Source: DAOUKH01 sp034420775 (GTDB lineage: Bacteria > Chloroflexota > Dehalococcoidia > SHYB01). Taken from it: 6,291 nt of DNA. Location of the stretch: the NCBI GenBank assembly GCA_034420775.1, contig DAOUKZ010000206.1:1-6291 (forward strand), given 5' to 3'. Shown one piece after another: positions 1 through 5,438 of this stretch; the stretch's first letter is position 1, and the number at the start of each line of letters is the position of its first letter. The position numbers and the translations under genes were made by a program. The notes beneath the pieces were generated by a model. It was not told the origin of the DNA. It saw only the letters and a list, made by a program, of their open reading frames with translations, and did not search any database.

Positions 1-898
1 CGATGCGCCTGACGAGGCCGGTGAGCACCTTGCCGGGGCCCATCTCAACGAACCGGCGGACGCCGTTGCCCGCCATGAAGTCCACCGACCGGGACCACTG
101 AACGGGCCGGCAGATCTGCTCGACGAGCTCGCCGTGGATGGCGCGCTGCTCGTCTATTGGCTCGGCGGTGGTGTTGCAGACGACGGGGACGCGGGCGCTG
201 GCGATGCGGGCGCCGTTCAGGGCCGTCATCATACCGGGGACGGCGGGCCGCATGAGACTGGAATGGAAGGCGCCGCTCACTACCAGCGGCACTGCCTTCT
301 TGGCCCCCATGGCCCGCGCCAAGTCGAGGGCCTGCACGAGGGCAGCCTTCGCTCCGCTAATGACGATCTGCCCTTCGCTATTCACGTTGCCGATCTCGGC
401 GCCGGTCTGCTGGCAAAGCTGCTCGACGAGCGACTCGTCGAGCCCGAGGATCGCGGCCATGCCGCCTTCGCGGACTTGGCCGGCCTCCTGCATGAGGCGA
501 CCGCGCTCGCGGACGAGGCGCAGGGCGTCGTCGAAGCCGAGGGACCCCGCCGCTACCAGGGCAGTGTACTCGCCGAGGCTATGGCCGGCGACGTAGCGGG
601 GCTCGGCCTGGGGCCTGCCGCCGCGCGCCTCCGCCACCGCCTCCATCGCGGCGATGCTCGTCGTCAGGATCGCGGGCTGGGCGTTGTGCGTCTGGCGCAG
701 CTCGTCCTCGTTCCCGCCAAAGCAGAGCTTCGAGAGAGAAAACCCGAGGATGGCGTCGGCGGTGTCGAAGACCGTCCGGGCCGCCGAGGATTCTTCATAG
801 AGGTCCGCGCCCATGCCCACATACTGTGAGCCTTGGCCCGGAAAAATAAACGCAACGTCGTCGCTGCCGTTTCCGGCTTCCTGCTGTGCGCTGCTCAC
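1..898 (-). CDS. fabD: Malonyl-CoA:ACP transacylase FabD (3' end cut by window edge)
   Basis: FabD moves malonyl groups from CoA to acyl carrier protein, supplying the extender unit for type II fatty-acid synthesis in the cytoplasm. I translated 299 residues from a GTG start. The family landmarks are in order: FPGQGSQ (19-25, oxyanion-hole Gln22), GHSLGEY (105-111, nucleophile Ser107), RERGRLMQEAG (130-140, malonyl-carboxylate-binding Arg132), NSEGQIVISG (173-182), GAFHS (209-213, catalytic His212) and PVQW (265-268). It ends at GPGKVLTGLVRRI, which in E. coli FabD lies about 20 residues before the C-terminus, so only a short tail is missing. The GTG start is chosen because a strong Shine-Dalgarno sits 6 nt upstream and the FPGQGSQ motif falls near residue 20. 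It is the third gene of a leftward operon, 54 bp after rpmF. All catalytic residues are intact, so it should be active. Identification is essentially certain. Confidence 0.97.
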   Translation of the reverse strand, partial: MSSAQQEAGNGSDDVAFIFPGQGSQYVGMGADLYEESSAARTVFDTADAILGFSLSKLCFGGNEDELRQTHNAQPAILTTSIAAMEAVAEARGGRPQAEPRYVAGHSLGEYTALVAAGSLGFDDALRLVRERGRLMQEAGQVREGGMAAILGLDESLVEQLCQQTGAEIGNVNSEGQIVISGAKAALVQALDLARAMGAKKAVPLVVSGAFHSSLMRPAVPGMMTALNGARIASARVPVVCNTTAEPIDEQRAIHGELVEQICRPVQWSRSVDFMAGNGVRRFVEMGPGKVLTGLVRRI

Positions 899-901
899 GA
901 T

Positions 902-910
902 TCACCCCCT
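902..910 (-). promoter_or_regulatory. Strong ribosome binding site fixing the fabD GTG start
   Basis: Read on the minus strand this is AGGGGGTGA, one mismatch from the full anti-16S complement AGGAGGTGA. It is followed by ATC and then GTG, and the G-run core is 6 nt from the start codon. It decides the GTG at 896-898 as the fabD start. Another GTG, embedded in the site itself, is out of frame. Confidence 0.75.
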
Positions 911-952
911 GGAGGTTCGGAGCCCTTGCGAGAAGGGCGCGACCGAGGACGT

Positions 953-1138
953 CTACTCGGTCGTCTCCGGCAGGACCTGGCGTCCGTTGTAGATCCCACA
1001 GGTACGGCAAGCACGGTGTGGAAGCTGGGGCTCGCCGCATTCCGCGCACTTGCTCAGGCCGGGCAGCCAGAGCCCCCTGTGCGCTCGATGAGTCCCTTGT
1101 CGGGACTTGGAACGTTTACGTTTCGGTAGTGGTGCCAT
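953..1138 (-). CDS. rpmF: 50S ribosomal protein L32 (zinc-binding form)
   Basis: This is a 61-residue basic protein that begins MAPLPKRKRSKSRQGTHRAH, the typical L32 start (x-x-PKR+x-S+++xx+R+H). It has two CxxC pairs, C31-A-E-C34 and C44-R-T-C47, spaced as in the zinc-ribbon form of L32. L32 is part of the large subunit near the exit of the peptide tunnel. Having all four cysteines marks the zinc-dependent (C+) form rather than the zinc-free paralogue that some bacteria induce under zinc starvation. The ATG at 1136-1138 has only a modest purine-rich site upstream (AGAAGA about 5 nt before it). Translation may therefore be partly coupled to the DUF177 gene, which stops 24 bp upstream. The DUF177-rpmF pairing is widely conserved and supports the call. 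Confidence 0.97.
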   Translation of the reverse strand: MAPLPKRKRSKSRQGTHRAHRGLWLPGLSKCAECGEPQLPHRACRTCGIYNGRQVLPETTE

Positions 1139-1162
1139 TCGTTTCTTCTGGAGGGCGCCCGT

Positions 1163-1672
1163 CTAAGAAAGCAGGGCCTCGAGCGATGCCCACCGCGGAT
1201 CGGCGCCCCCTCGCGGGCAACCGCACGTCTCAACGTTGCGATTGACGCCGCAGGTGGAGCAAAGGCCGGAACACGTTTGGGTGCAGAGAGGTTTCATGGG
1301 AAGGCTCAGCAGAGCGTATTGGCGGGCGGGTTCCCCGAGGTCGAGGATGTGGCGCGCGTCGATCTTGAAGGCGCCGTCCTCTTCCGGGGGGTCGAGCTTG
1401 CCGCCGTGGACGATATCGATGCTTGGGTAAAAGACCTCGTCGATCGCAAAACTCACCGGCTCCGTGAATGGGCTCAGGCACCGGCTGCATTCGGCGCGGA
1501 CGCGGGTGTCAAGTTCCGCTCTGACCAGGATCCCCCGGTCGGTCCGCATCAGCCGTACGGCCCCTGTAATCCTGCCGGCTAGCTCCTCGTATCGGTCCTC
1601 CGCCTCATCTATCGCGTACTCGCGCTCCGAACCAACCGCGGACTGAAGAAGCTGGGCGACGTTCCATTGCAT
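1163..1672 (-). CDS. DUF177/YceD family protein (23S rRNA accumulation/processing factor)
   Basis: From the chosen ATG this is a 169-residue acidic protein beginning MQWNVAQLLQ, the usual start of DUF177 proteins outside proteobacteria. It has a CSRC knuckle (C62, C65) inside the conserved ECSRCLxPF segment. A C-terminal cysteine cluster, C130-x3-C134-x3-C138-x2-C141 in the form PLCxxxCxGLCxxCGxN, is followed by C150-G-C152; it is probably a metal site. E. coli YceD and its plant homologues are linked to 23S rRNA accumulation, and the gene is commonly co-transcribed with rpmF, as here. An in-frame GTG at 1684 would add four residues (MGSA). I prefer the ATG because the predicted transcript starts near 1700, leaving about 28 nt of leader with a GGTGGGG site 6 nt before the ATG. 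The GTG would have about 16 nt and no ribosome site. The exact biochemical activity is not established. Confidence 0.9.
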   Translation of the reverse strand: MQWNVAQLLQSAVGSEREYAIDEAEDRYEELAGRITGAVRLMRTDRGILVRAELDTRVRAECSRCLSPFTEPVSFAIDEVFYPSIDIVHGGKLDPPEEDGAFKIDARHILDLGEPARQYALLSLPMKPLCTQTCSGLCSTCGVNRNVETCGCPRGGADPRWASLEALLS

Positions 1673-1706
1673 GGCCGACCCCACCAGCTCGGGCCGCGTT
1701 CGGGGG

Positions 1707-1736
1707 ATTATAGGGATCGTCGTCTATGAACGTCAA
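1707..1736 (-). promoter_or_regulatory. Near-consensus sigma70-type promoter for the DUF177-rpmF-fabD operon
   Basis: On the minus strand the -35 box TTGACG (1736-1731, 5 of 6 consensus) and a perfect -10 box TATAAT (1712-1707) are separated by 18 nt. Transcription should start near 1700, about 28 nt upstream of the DUF177 ATG. A match this good in such GC-rich surroundings is unlikely to be chance, and it sits exactly where an operon promoter is needed. The start site is predicted, not measured. Confidence 0.82.
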
Positions 1737-1751
1737 GCGCGGCGGCAGGCA

Positions 1752-1775
1752 AGTTTGCGAAATTTTTCTCAAACT
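1752..1775. promoter_or_regulatory. 24-bp inverted repeat, probable operator upstream of the DUF177-rpmF-fabD promoter
   Basis: The arms AGTTTG (1752-1757) and CAAACT (1770-1775) are perfect complements. The inner GAAA (1759-1762) and TTTC (1765-1768) are too, around a central TT. Only the pair 1758/1769 mismatches, so 10 of 12 positions pair. The element is AT-rich in a GC-rich region and centred about 63 bp upstream of the predicted transcription start, just beyond the -35 box. That placement fits binding by a dimeric regulator. It is a poor terminator candidate for the upstream-lying amidohydrolase gene: the T-run is in the loop region and no T-tract follows on the minus strand. The regulator is unknown. 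Confidence 0.55.
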
Positions 1776-1856
1776 CCGCACAGGGTACTCTCATTAGAGG
1801 CATTTGACAAGACGCCACCGTCGCTCCCCTTCTGACGGACACTGGCAAAACGACGC

Positions 1857-2996
1857 CTAGGACCCGTACAGCTCCGCCGTATTCCTCCGCGTCATCCGGT
1901 CCCGCTCGTCCTCGCCGACGTTCGCCATCACCCGGTCGAGGATCTCCCGCGAGCGCGGAAAGGTCGATTCCAGGTGGGGATAGTCCGAGCCCCAGAGCAG
2001 GTTGTCGACGCCGATGATCCCGCGGTCGCGCATCCCCAGCGCGTCCTCCTGGAAGCTGTGATAGACGTTGCGCCGCAGGTAGTCGGTGGGGACCGAGCCG
2101 TTGGCGAAGCGATGGGTGATCATCATGGGCCGCTCCCGGTAGACGTAGTCGATGCGGTCCATGAAGAACGGTATCCACCCCAGCTCGTGCTCAAGCTGCA
2201 CGAAGCGCAGGCCGGGAAAGCGTTCCAGCACGCCGGAGAAGATGAGGTGGCACAGCGTTTGGCGCACCCAGTTCTCGGCGTTCACGCGGTCGGGCGCGGT
2301 GAGCACGGCGCGGTCGTACGTCACCTTCGGCGCGGTGAACGTCCCCGGCCGGTTCGTGGCCCGATGCAGGCTGAGTGGCATGCCGAGCGCCTCGGCCTCC
2401 GCCCAGAACGGGTCGTACTTGGGGTCGTCGTAGAACTCGCCGGGCGTCGGGTAGACAGGGATGACCGCCCCCGCCAAGCCCAGCTTCGCGCAGCGCCGCA
2501 GCTCGGCGGCCGCGGCCGCGACCTCATCGTCGAGCACGAGCATCGCCAGACCCCGAAGCCGGTGCGGATACGCCCCGCAGAAGTCCGCGATCCAGTCGTT
2601 GTAGGCGGCCAGAATGGCGCCGAGCAGGGCAGCGTCCTGAATCTTGTGGTACATGTGCAGCGCCGTCGTCGGATAGACGACCTCGGCCTCAATCCCGTCC
2701 GCGTCCATATCGGCGATGCGGGCATGGGGGTCGTAGGCCCCCGGCCGGACGTCGCCGGCGCGCCCGTGTAGGCGCATCCCTTCGAGGCTCTCGAAGCGCT
2801 TTCCCGCCGCCGATCCCCCGCGGAAGGTCGCCCCGATGGCAATGTCGCCCACGTAGATCTCGTCCGACTCCGGCCCCTCCACGAAGCGTGGAACGAGCTC
2901 GCGGGGCACTGTGCCGCCCTCGCGCGGCATGCGCTCGGTCCAGAGGTCGCCGGGCTCGACGACGTGGGAATCCGACGAGATCAACATGCCGCTCAT
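1857..2996 (-). CDS. Amidohydrolase_2 family metal-dependent hydrolase/decarboxylase (paralogue A)
   Basis: This 379-residue protein of the amidohydrolase_2 (ACMSD-like) family has a TIM-barrel fold with a mononuclear metal site. Likely ligands are visible: D9-S-H11-V-V-E14-P on the first strand, H211 in PLSLHRA, and D338 in LLWGSDYPHLEST (with H341 close by). Conserved blocks of this subgroup are ARIADMDADGIEAEVVYPT (92-110), AYNDWIADFC (131-140) and the LEHELGWIPFFMDR segment (268-281). Characterised relatives decarboxylate aromatic or amino-muconate acids or hydrolyse C-C or ester-type bonds, and family membership does not tell which. There is no signal peptide, so it is likely cytoplasmic. 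The first ATG is preferred over Met4 because AGGA lies 7 nt upstream. The gene is divergent from a paralogue (3125-4204) across 128 bp and faces the housekeeping operon on the same strand, with 184 bp between. Family call is firm; the substrate is unknown. Confidence 0.9.
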   Translation of the reverse strand: MSGMLISSDSHVVEPGDLWTERMPREGGTVPRELVPRFVEGPESDEIYVGDIAIGATFRGGSAAGKRFESLEGMRLHGRAGDVRPGAYDPHARIADMDADGIEAEVVYPTTALHMYHKIQDAALLGAILAAYNDWIADFCGAYPHRLRGLAMLVLDDEVAAAAAELRRCAKLGLAGAVIPVYPTPGEFYDDPKYDPFWAEAEALGMPLSLHRATNRPGTFTAPKVTYDRAVLTAPDRVNAENWVRQTLCHLIFSGVLERFPGLRFVQLEHELGWIPFFMDRIDYVYRERPMMITHRFANGSVPTDYLRRNVYHSFQEDALGMRDRGIIGVDNLLWGSDYPHLESTFPRSREILDRVMANVGEDERDRMTRRNTAELYGS

Positions 2997-3003
2997 ACGG
3001 AGG

Positions 3004-3007
3004 TCCT
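3004..3007 (-). promoter_or_regulatory. Ribosome binding site choosing Met1 over Met4 of amidohydrolase A
   Basis: On the minus strand AGGA lies 7 nt before the ATG at 2994-2996. The next in-frame ATG, three codons later, has only GAGCGGC before it. The first ATG is therefore the likelier start. Confidence 0.5.
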
Positions 3008-3015
3008 ATTCCGGG

Positions 3016-3032
3016 CGCCGCAGAAGGCGGCG
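3016..3032. repeat. GC-rich short inverted repeat over the predicted transcription start of amidohydrolase A
   Basis: CGCCGC (3016-3021) and GCGGCG (3027-3032) are perfect complements around a 5-nt AGAAG loop. The element abuts the -10 box of the leftward promoter and covers the predicted start near 3026. It could be a small operator or a leader hairpin. In a GC-rich genome a 6-bp repeat of this kind can also arise by chance, so the call is tentative. Confidence 0.3.
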
Positions 3033-3041
3033 AGTATAGCA
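3033..3041 (-). promoter_or_regulatory. Extended -10 promoter for amidohydrolase A
   Basis: The minus strand reads TGC-TATACT: a 5-of-6 match to TATAAT preceded by the TGn extension that can replace a good -35 box. At 15-18 nt upstream there is no convincing -35 (only GCGGTT-like sequence), in keeping with an extended -10 type. The predicted start near 3026 leaves about 30 nt of leader before the ATG at 2996. Confidence 0.55.
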
Positions 3042-3113
3042 TTGGCGCGTTTGAAACCGCTCCTGGGTTGTGCCACCATACGCCCGTTCAGGAGGCTGCG
3101 GCGCGCGGCCAAC

Positions 3114-3118
3114 GGGAG
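3114..3118 (+). promoter_or_regulatory. Ribosome binding site fixing the start of amidohydrolase B
   Basis: GGGAG lies 6 nt before the ATG at 3125. The open frame continues upstream to about 2888, but that extension runs antisense through the neighbouring amidohydrolase and encodes arginine-rich sequence without family similarity. This site therefore decides the start. No convincing -10/-35 pair was found for this rightward gene. TTGAAA at 3051-3056 is the only partial candidate. Confidence 0.6.
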
Positions 3119-3124
3119 CGCGGC

Positions 3125-4204
3125 ATGACGGTACGGGCCATCTCCGCCGATTCGCACATCCTCGAGCCTTGGGGGATGTGGGCCGAGCGCATCGACCCCG
3201 AGTTCAGGGAGCGCGCGCCCAGGGTCGAGGAGAACCCCGACGGCAGCGGGCACCTCTTCGTCTGCGAGGGCCGCTCGAAGGGCGCCATCCGCGCTCTCGG
3301 CACGCCGTATGCCGTCCAGAATGAGCAGTCCGAAGAAGGCCGACGGGGCGGCTATGACCCCGTGGTCCGCATCGAGGACATGGACGTCGACGGCATTGAG
3401 GCCGAGGTGCTGTACCCCAGCATGGGGGCGCGCATCTACAGCATCCCCGACGGCGAACTCCAGGCCGCCTGCTTCCGGGCCTACAACGACTGGCTCGGCG
3501 ACTTCTGCGCGACGAACCCCAAGCGCCTCTACGGGGTCGCGCTCCTGCCGACCTACGACATCGAGGCCGGTGTCAAGGAGCTGCGCCGCGCCGCCAAGAT
3601 GGGCTACCGCGCCGCGGCCGTCTGGGGCACGCCGCCCGACCGGCTTCCCTTCGAGAGCGGCCACTACGACCCCCTCTGGGCCGAGGCCCAAGACCTGGAG
3701 ATCCCCATCAGCCTCCACGCCTTCACCGGCCCCGAGCGTTCCATCTCCAACTTCTTCCTCATCAGCTACACGAACTTTGTGCACCTCATCCCCGACACCC
3801 TTGTCACCTTGACCTTCTCGCACGTCTTCGAGCGCTTCCCCCGGCTGAAGGTGATCTCCGTGGAGAACGACATCGGCTGGGTGCCCTATCTCATCCAGCG
3901 CATGGAGTACGGCTACGGTCGAAAGACGGGGCGGCACGGCGGCACGTTCCCCTCCGGCCTCACCCCGAGGGACGTCTTCCACCGCAACGTGCGGTTCACC
4001 TTCATGACCGACCCGCTAGGGCTGGCCAATCTCGACGCCATGTCGCCCGACATGCTGATGTGGGCAACCGACTACCCCCACGACGACAGCACCTGGCCGG
4101 AGTCGTTGCGCCTGATGGAGGAGCAGTTCGAGGGCGTCGACCCCGCCGCGCGGGACAAGATCATCTTCGCAAACTGCAACGATCTCTACCGCATGGGGCT
4201 CTAG
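3125..4204 (+). CDS. Amidohydrolase_2 family metal-dependent hydrolase/decarboxylase (paralogue B)
   Basis: This 359-residue protein is of the same ACMSD-like amidohydrolase subgroup as its divergent neighbour. It begins MTVRAISADSHILEPWGMW, putting D9, H11 and E14 at the same residue numbers as in paralogue A. Further likely metal or active-site residues are H198 (PISLHAF) and D316 with H319 (LMWATDYPHDDSTWPES), and E247 lies in the VENDIGWVP segment. Shared blocks with paralogue A include RIEDMDVDGIEAEVLYPS (82-99) and AYNDWLGDFC (119-128), so the pair arose by duplication, though the 40-75 and 200-225 regions differ clearly and suggest different substrates. It is the first gene of a rightward operon with two acyl-CoA dehydrogenases (18 bp to the next), which points to a role in catabolism of a CoA-linked or aromatic/cyclic acid. 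The particular reaction cannot be assigned. Confidence 0.92.
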   Translation: MTVRAISADSHILEPWGMWAERIDPEFRERAPRVEENPDGSGHLFVCEGRSKGAIRALGTPYAVQNEQSEEGRRGGYDPVVRIEDMDVDGIEAEVLYPSMGARIYSIPDGELQAACFRAYNDWLGDFCATNPKRLYGVALLPTYDIEAGVKELRRAAKMGYRAAAVWGTPPDRLPFESGHYDPLWAEAQDLEIPISLHAFTGPERSISNFFLISYTNFVHLIPDTLVTLTFSHVFERFPRLKVISVENDIGWVPYLIQRMEYGYGRKTGRHGGTFPSGLTPRDVFHRNVRFTFMTDPLGLANLDAMSPDMLMWATDYPHDDSTWPESLRLMEEQFEGVDPAARDKIIFANCNDLYRMGL

Positions 4205-4222
4205 GCGGCCCGCGGGGCGGCG

Positions 4223-5422
4223 ATGATCGACTTCGCGTTCACTCCCGAAGAGGAGGCCCTGCGCCGCGAGGTCCGCGCCTTCTGCGCCGACAACTTCACC
4301 CCCGAAGTCCTGCGCCGGGCCTACCGCCACCCCGGCGGCGGCTACTTCTCACGTGAAATCTGGGAATCCCTCCGCTCCAAGCGCTGGCTCTTCCCGCACT
4401 GGAGCGAAGCCGAGGGCGGCGCGATGTTCGGCCCCATGCAGCACGCCATCCTCACCGAGGAGTTGGCGTACGCCCTGATCCAGTGCGGCTCGCATCACGC
4501 CTGCGATGTCGTACGTGCCGCCGGCGACGAGACGCAGAAGGCCACGTATGTTCCGCGATTCGCCTCCGGCGAGTGGCTGGTGACCATCGGCATCTCCGAG
4601 CCCAACGCCGGCTCCGACGCCGCCAATATCGAGATGCGCGCCCGGCGCGACGGCGACGAGTGGGTGCTCAACGGGCAGAAGCTCTGGGGCGGCCACGGCA
4701 TGCCCGAGTTCCATGAGAACAACCTCCACATCTGCGTGGCCCGCACCGACCCCAGCGCCGAGCGCCACCGCGGCCTCTCCATCTTCCTCGTCCCGCTGAC
4801 GACCCCGGGCATCACCATGGCGCCCGTCCACATCATGCGCGGCGAGCCCTACGTCGCCTCCGTCGCCGCCACCTACTACGACGACGTGCGCGTCCCCGCC
4901 GACGCCGTCCTCGGCGGCGAGGTCAACAACGGCTGGTACCAGATGACGCGCGTGCTCAACGACGAGCGGGCCACCCTCCTCACCGCCAACACCGGCCGCG
5001 CCGCGCGCATGCACGACGACCTCGCCGCCTACGTCCGGTCGCTCAAGGAATCGGGCGGCGGCGCCCAGTGGATGCGGCACCTGCTCGCCGACCTCTACGT
5101 CGAGCTGGAGAGCGTGCGCTGCATGTCCTACGAGGCCGCCGCCCACGCCGACCGCGGCGTCGGCATGGACGGCGTTGCGCTGGGCGGGGCGAAGATCGCC
5201 GCCGCCGAGTTGTACCAGCGCATGAGCGAGGCCGGCATGAAGATCCTCGGCCAACTGGGGCTGCTGAACTTCAAGGAGGCCGGCCGCGACCTCCCGTTCG
5301 CCGACACCATCCTTTGGTTCGCGATGGGGAGTCGCCAGGGAACGACGGCGGGCGGCTCGGCGGAGGTCATGCTCAACCGGATCGCCACCGACCGCCGCGG
5401 CCTGGGGCTGCCCCGAGGCTGA
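4223..5422 (+). CDS. Acyl-CoA dehydrogenase, catalytic-type subunit
   Basis: This is a complete 399-residue FAD-dependent acyl-CoA dehydrogenase, which removes hydrogens from C2 and C3 of an acyl-CoA thioester and passes electrons to electron-transfer flavoprotein. The N-terminal helical domain starts FTPEEEALRREVRAF (6-20). The middle beta domain has the flavin motif GISEPNAGSD (123-132) and NGQKLWGGHG (150-159). The C-terminal helical domain ends GTTAGGSAEVMLNRIATDRRGLGLPR (373-398). E248 in VLNDERATLL aligns with the catalytic Glu of isovaleryl-CoA and long-chain dehydrogenases (LDLERLVLA in human IVD). The medium-chain-type YEG glutamate is absent at the C-terminus, where the sequence is SRQGTT. 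The ATG at 4223 has a GGGGCGG stretch close upstream and starts the family domain correctly. It is sandwiched between paralogue B (18 bp) and a second dehydrogenase (16 bp), so it is probably one transcript and perhaps one complex. The substrate is unknown. Confidence 0.93.
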   Translation: MIDFAFTPEEEALRREVRAFCADNFTPEVLRRAYRHPGGGYFSREIWESLRSKRWLFPHWSEAEGGAMFGPMQHAILTEELAYALIQCGSHHACDVVRAAGDETQKATYVPRFASGEWLVTIGISEPNAGSDAANIEMRARRDGDEWVLNGQKLWGGHGMPEFHENNLHICVARTDPSAERHRGLSIFLVPLTTPGITMAPVHIMRGEPYVASVAATYYDDVRVPADAVLGGEVNNGWYQMTRVLNDERATLLTANTGRAARMHDDLAAYVRSLKESGGGAQWMRHLLADLYVELESVRCMSYEAAAHADRGVGMDGVALGGAKIAAAELYQRMSEAGMKILGQLGLLNFKEAGRDLPFADTILWFAMGSRQGTTAGGSAEVMLNRIATDRRGLGLPRG

Positions 5423-5438
5423 CCTCCGAGGCATAGGC

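Noticed and set aside
134..829. 231-codon plus-strand open frame
   Set aside because: It is antisense to fabD, whose minus-strand frame has every catalytic motif. Its composition is Gly/Ala/Arg/Asp-rich shadow sequence.
1752..1775. Intrinsic terminator for amidohydrolase A
   Set aside because: The stem is AT-rich, the T-run lies in the centre and not after the stem, and the element is over 80 bp past the stop codon. An operator reading is more likely.
1804..1809. Perfect TTGACA on the plus strand
   Set aside because: There is no -10 box at 15-19 nt downstream and no rightward gene to serve.
1782..1810. Second leftward promoter, TTGTCA-17-TACCCT
   Set aside because: The -35 box is fair and the spacing ideal, but the -10 matches consensus at only 3 of 6 positions. 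The promoter at 1707-1736 is far better.
3051..3079. Rightward promoter with -35 TTGAAA and a CATACG-like -10
   Set aside because: The spacing to CATACG is about 20 nt, and closer frames give poor -10 matches, so it is too weak to list as a feature.
2888..3124. N-terminal extension of amidohydrolase B to an ATG at 2888
   Set aside because: It would overlap the divergent amidohydrolase gene, adds Arg-rich sequence unlike the family, and the internal ATG at 3125 has its own ribosome site and the proper family N-terminus.
2993..3982. 329-codon minus-strand open frame
   Set aside because: It is antisense to amidohydrolase B. Long open antisense frames are expected in GC-rich codon usage, and the translation has no recognisable domain.
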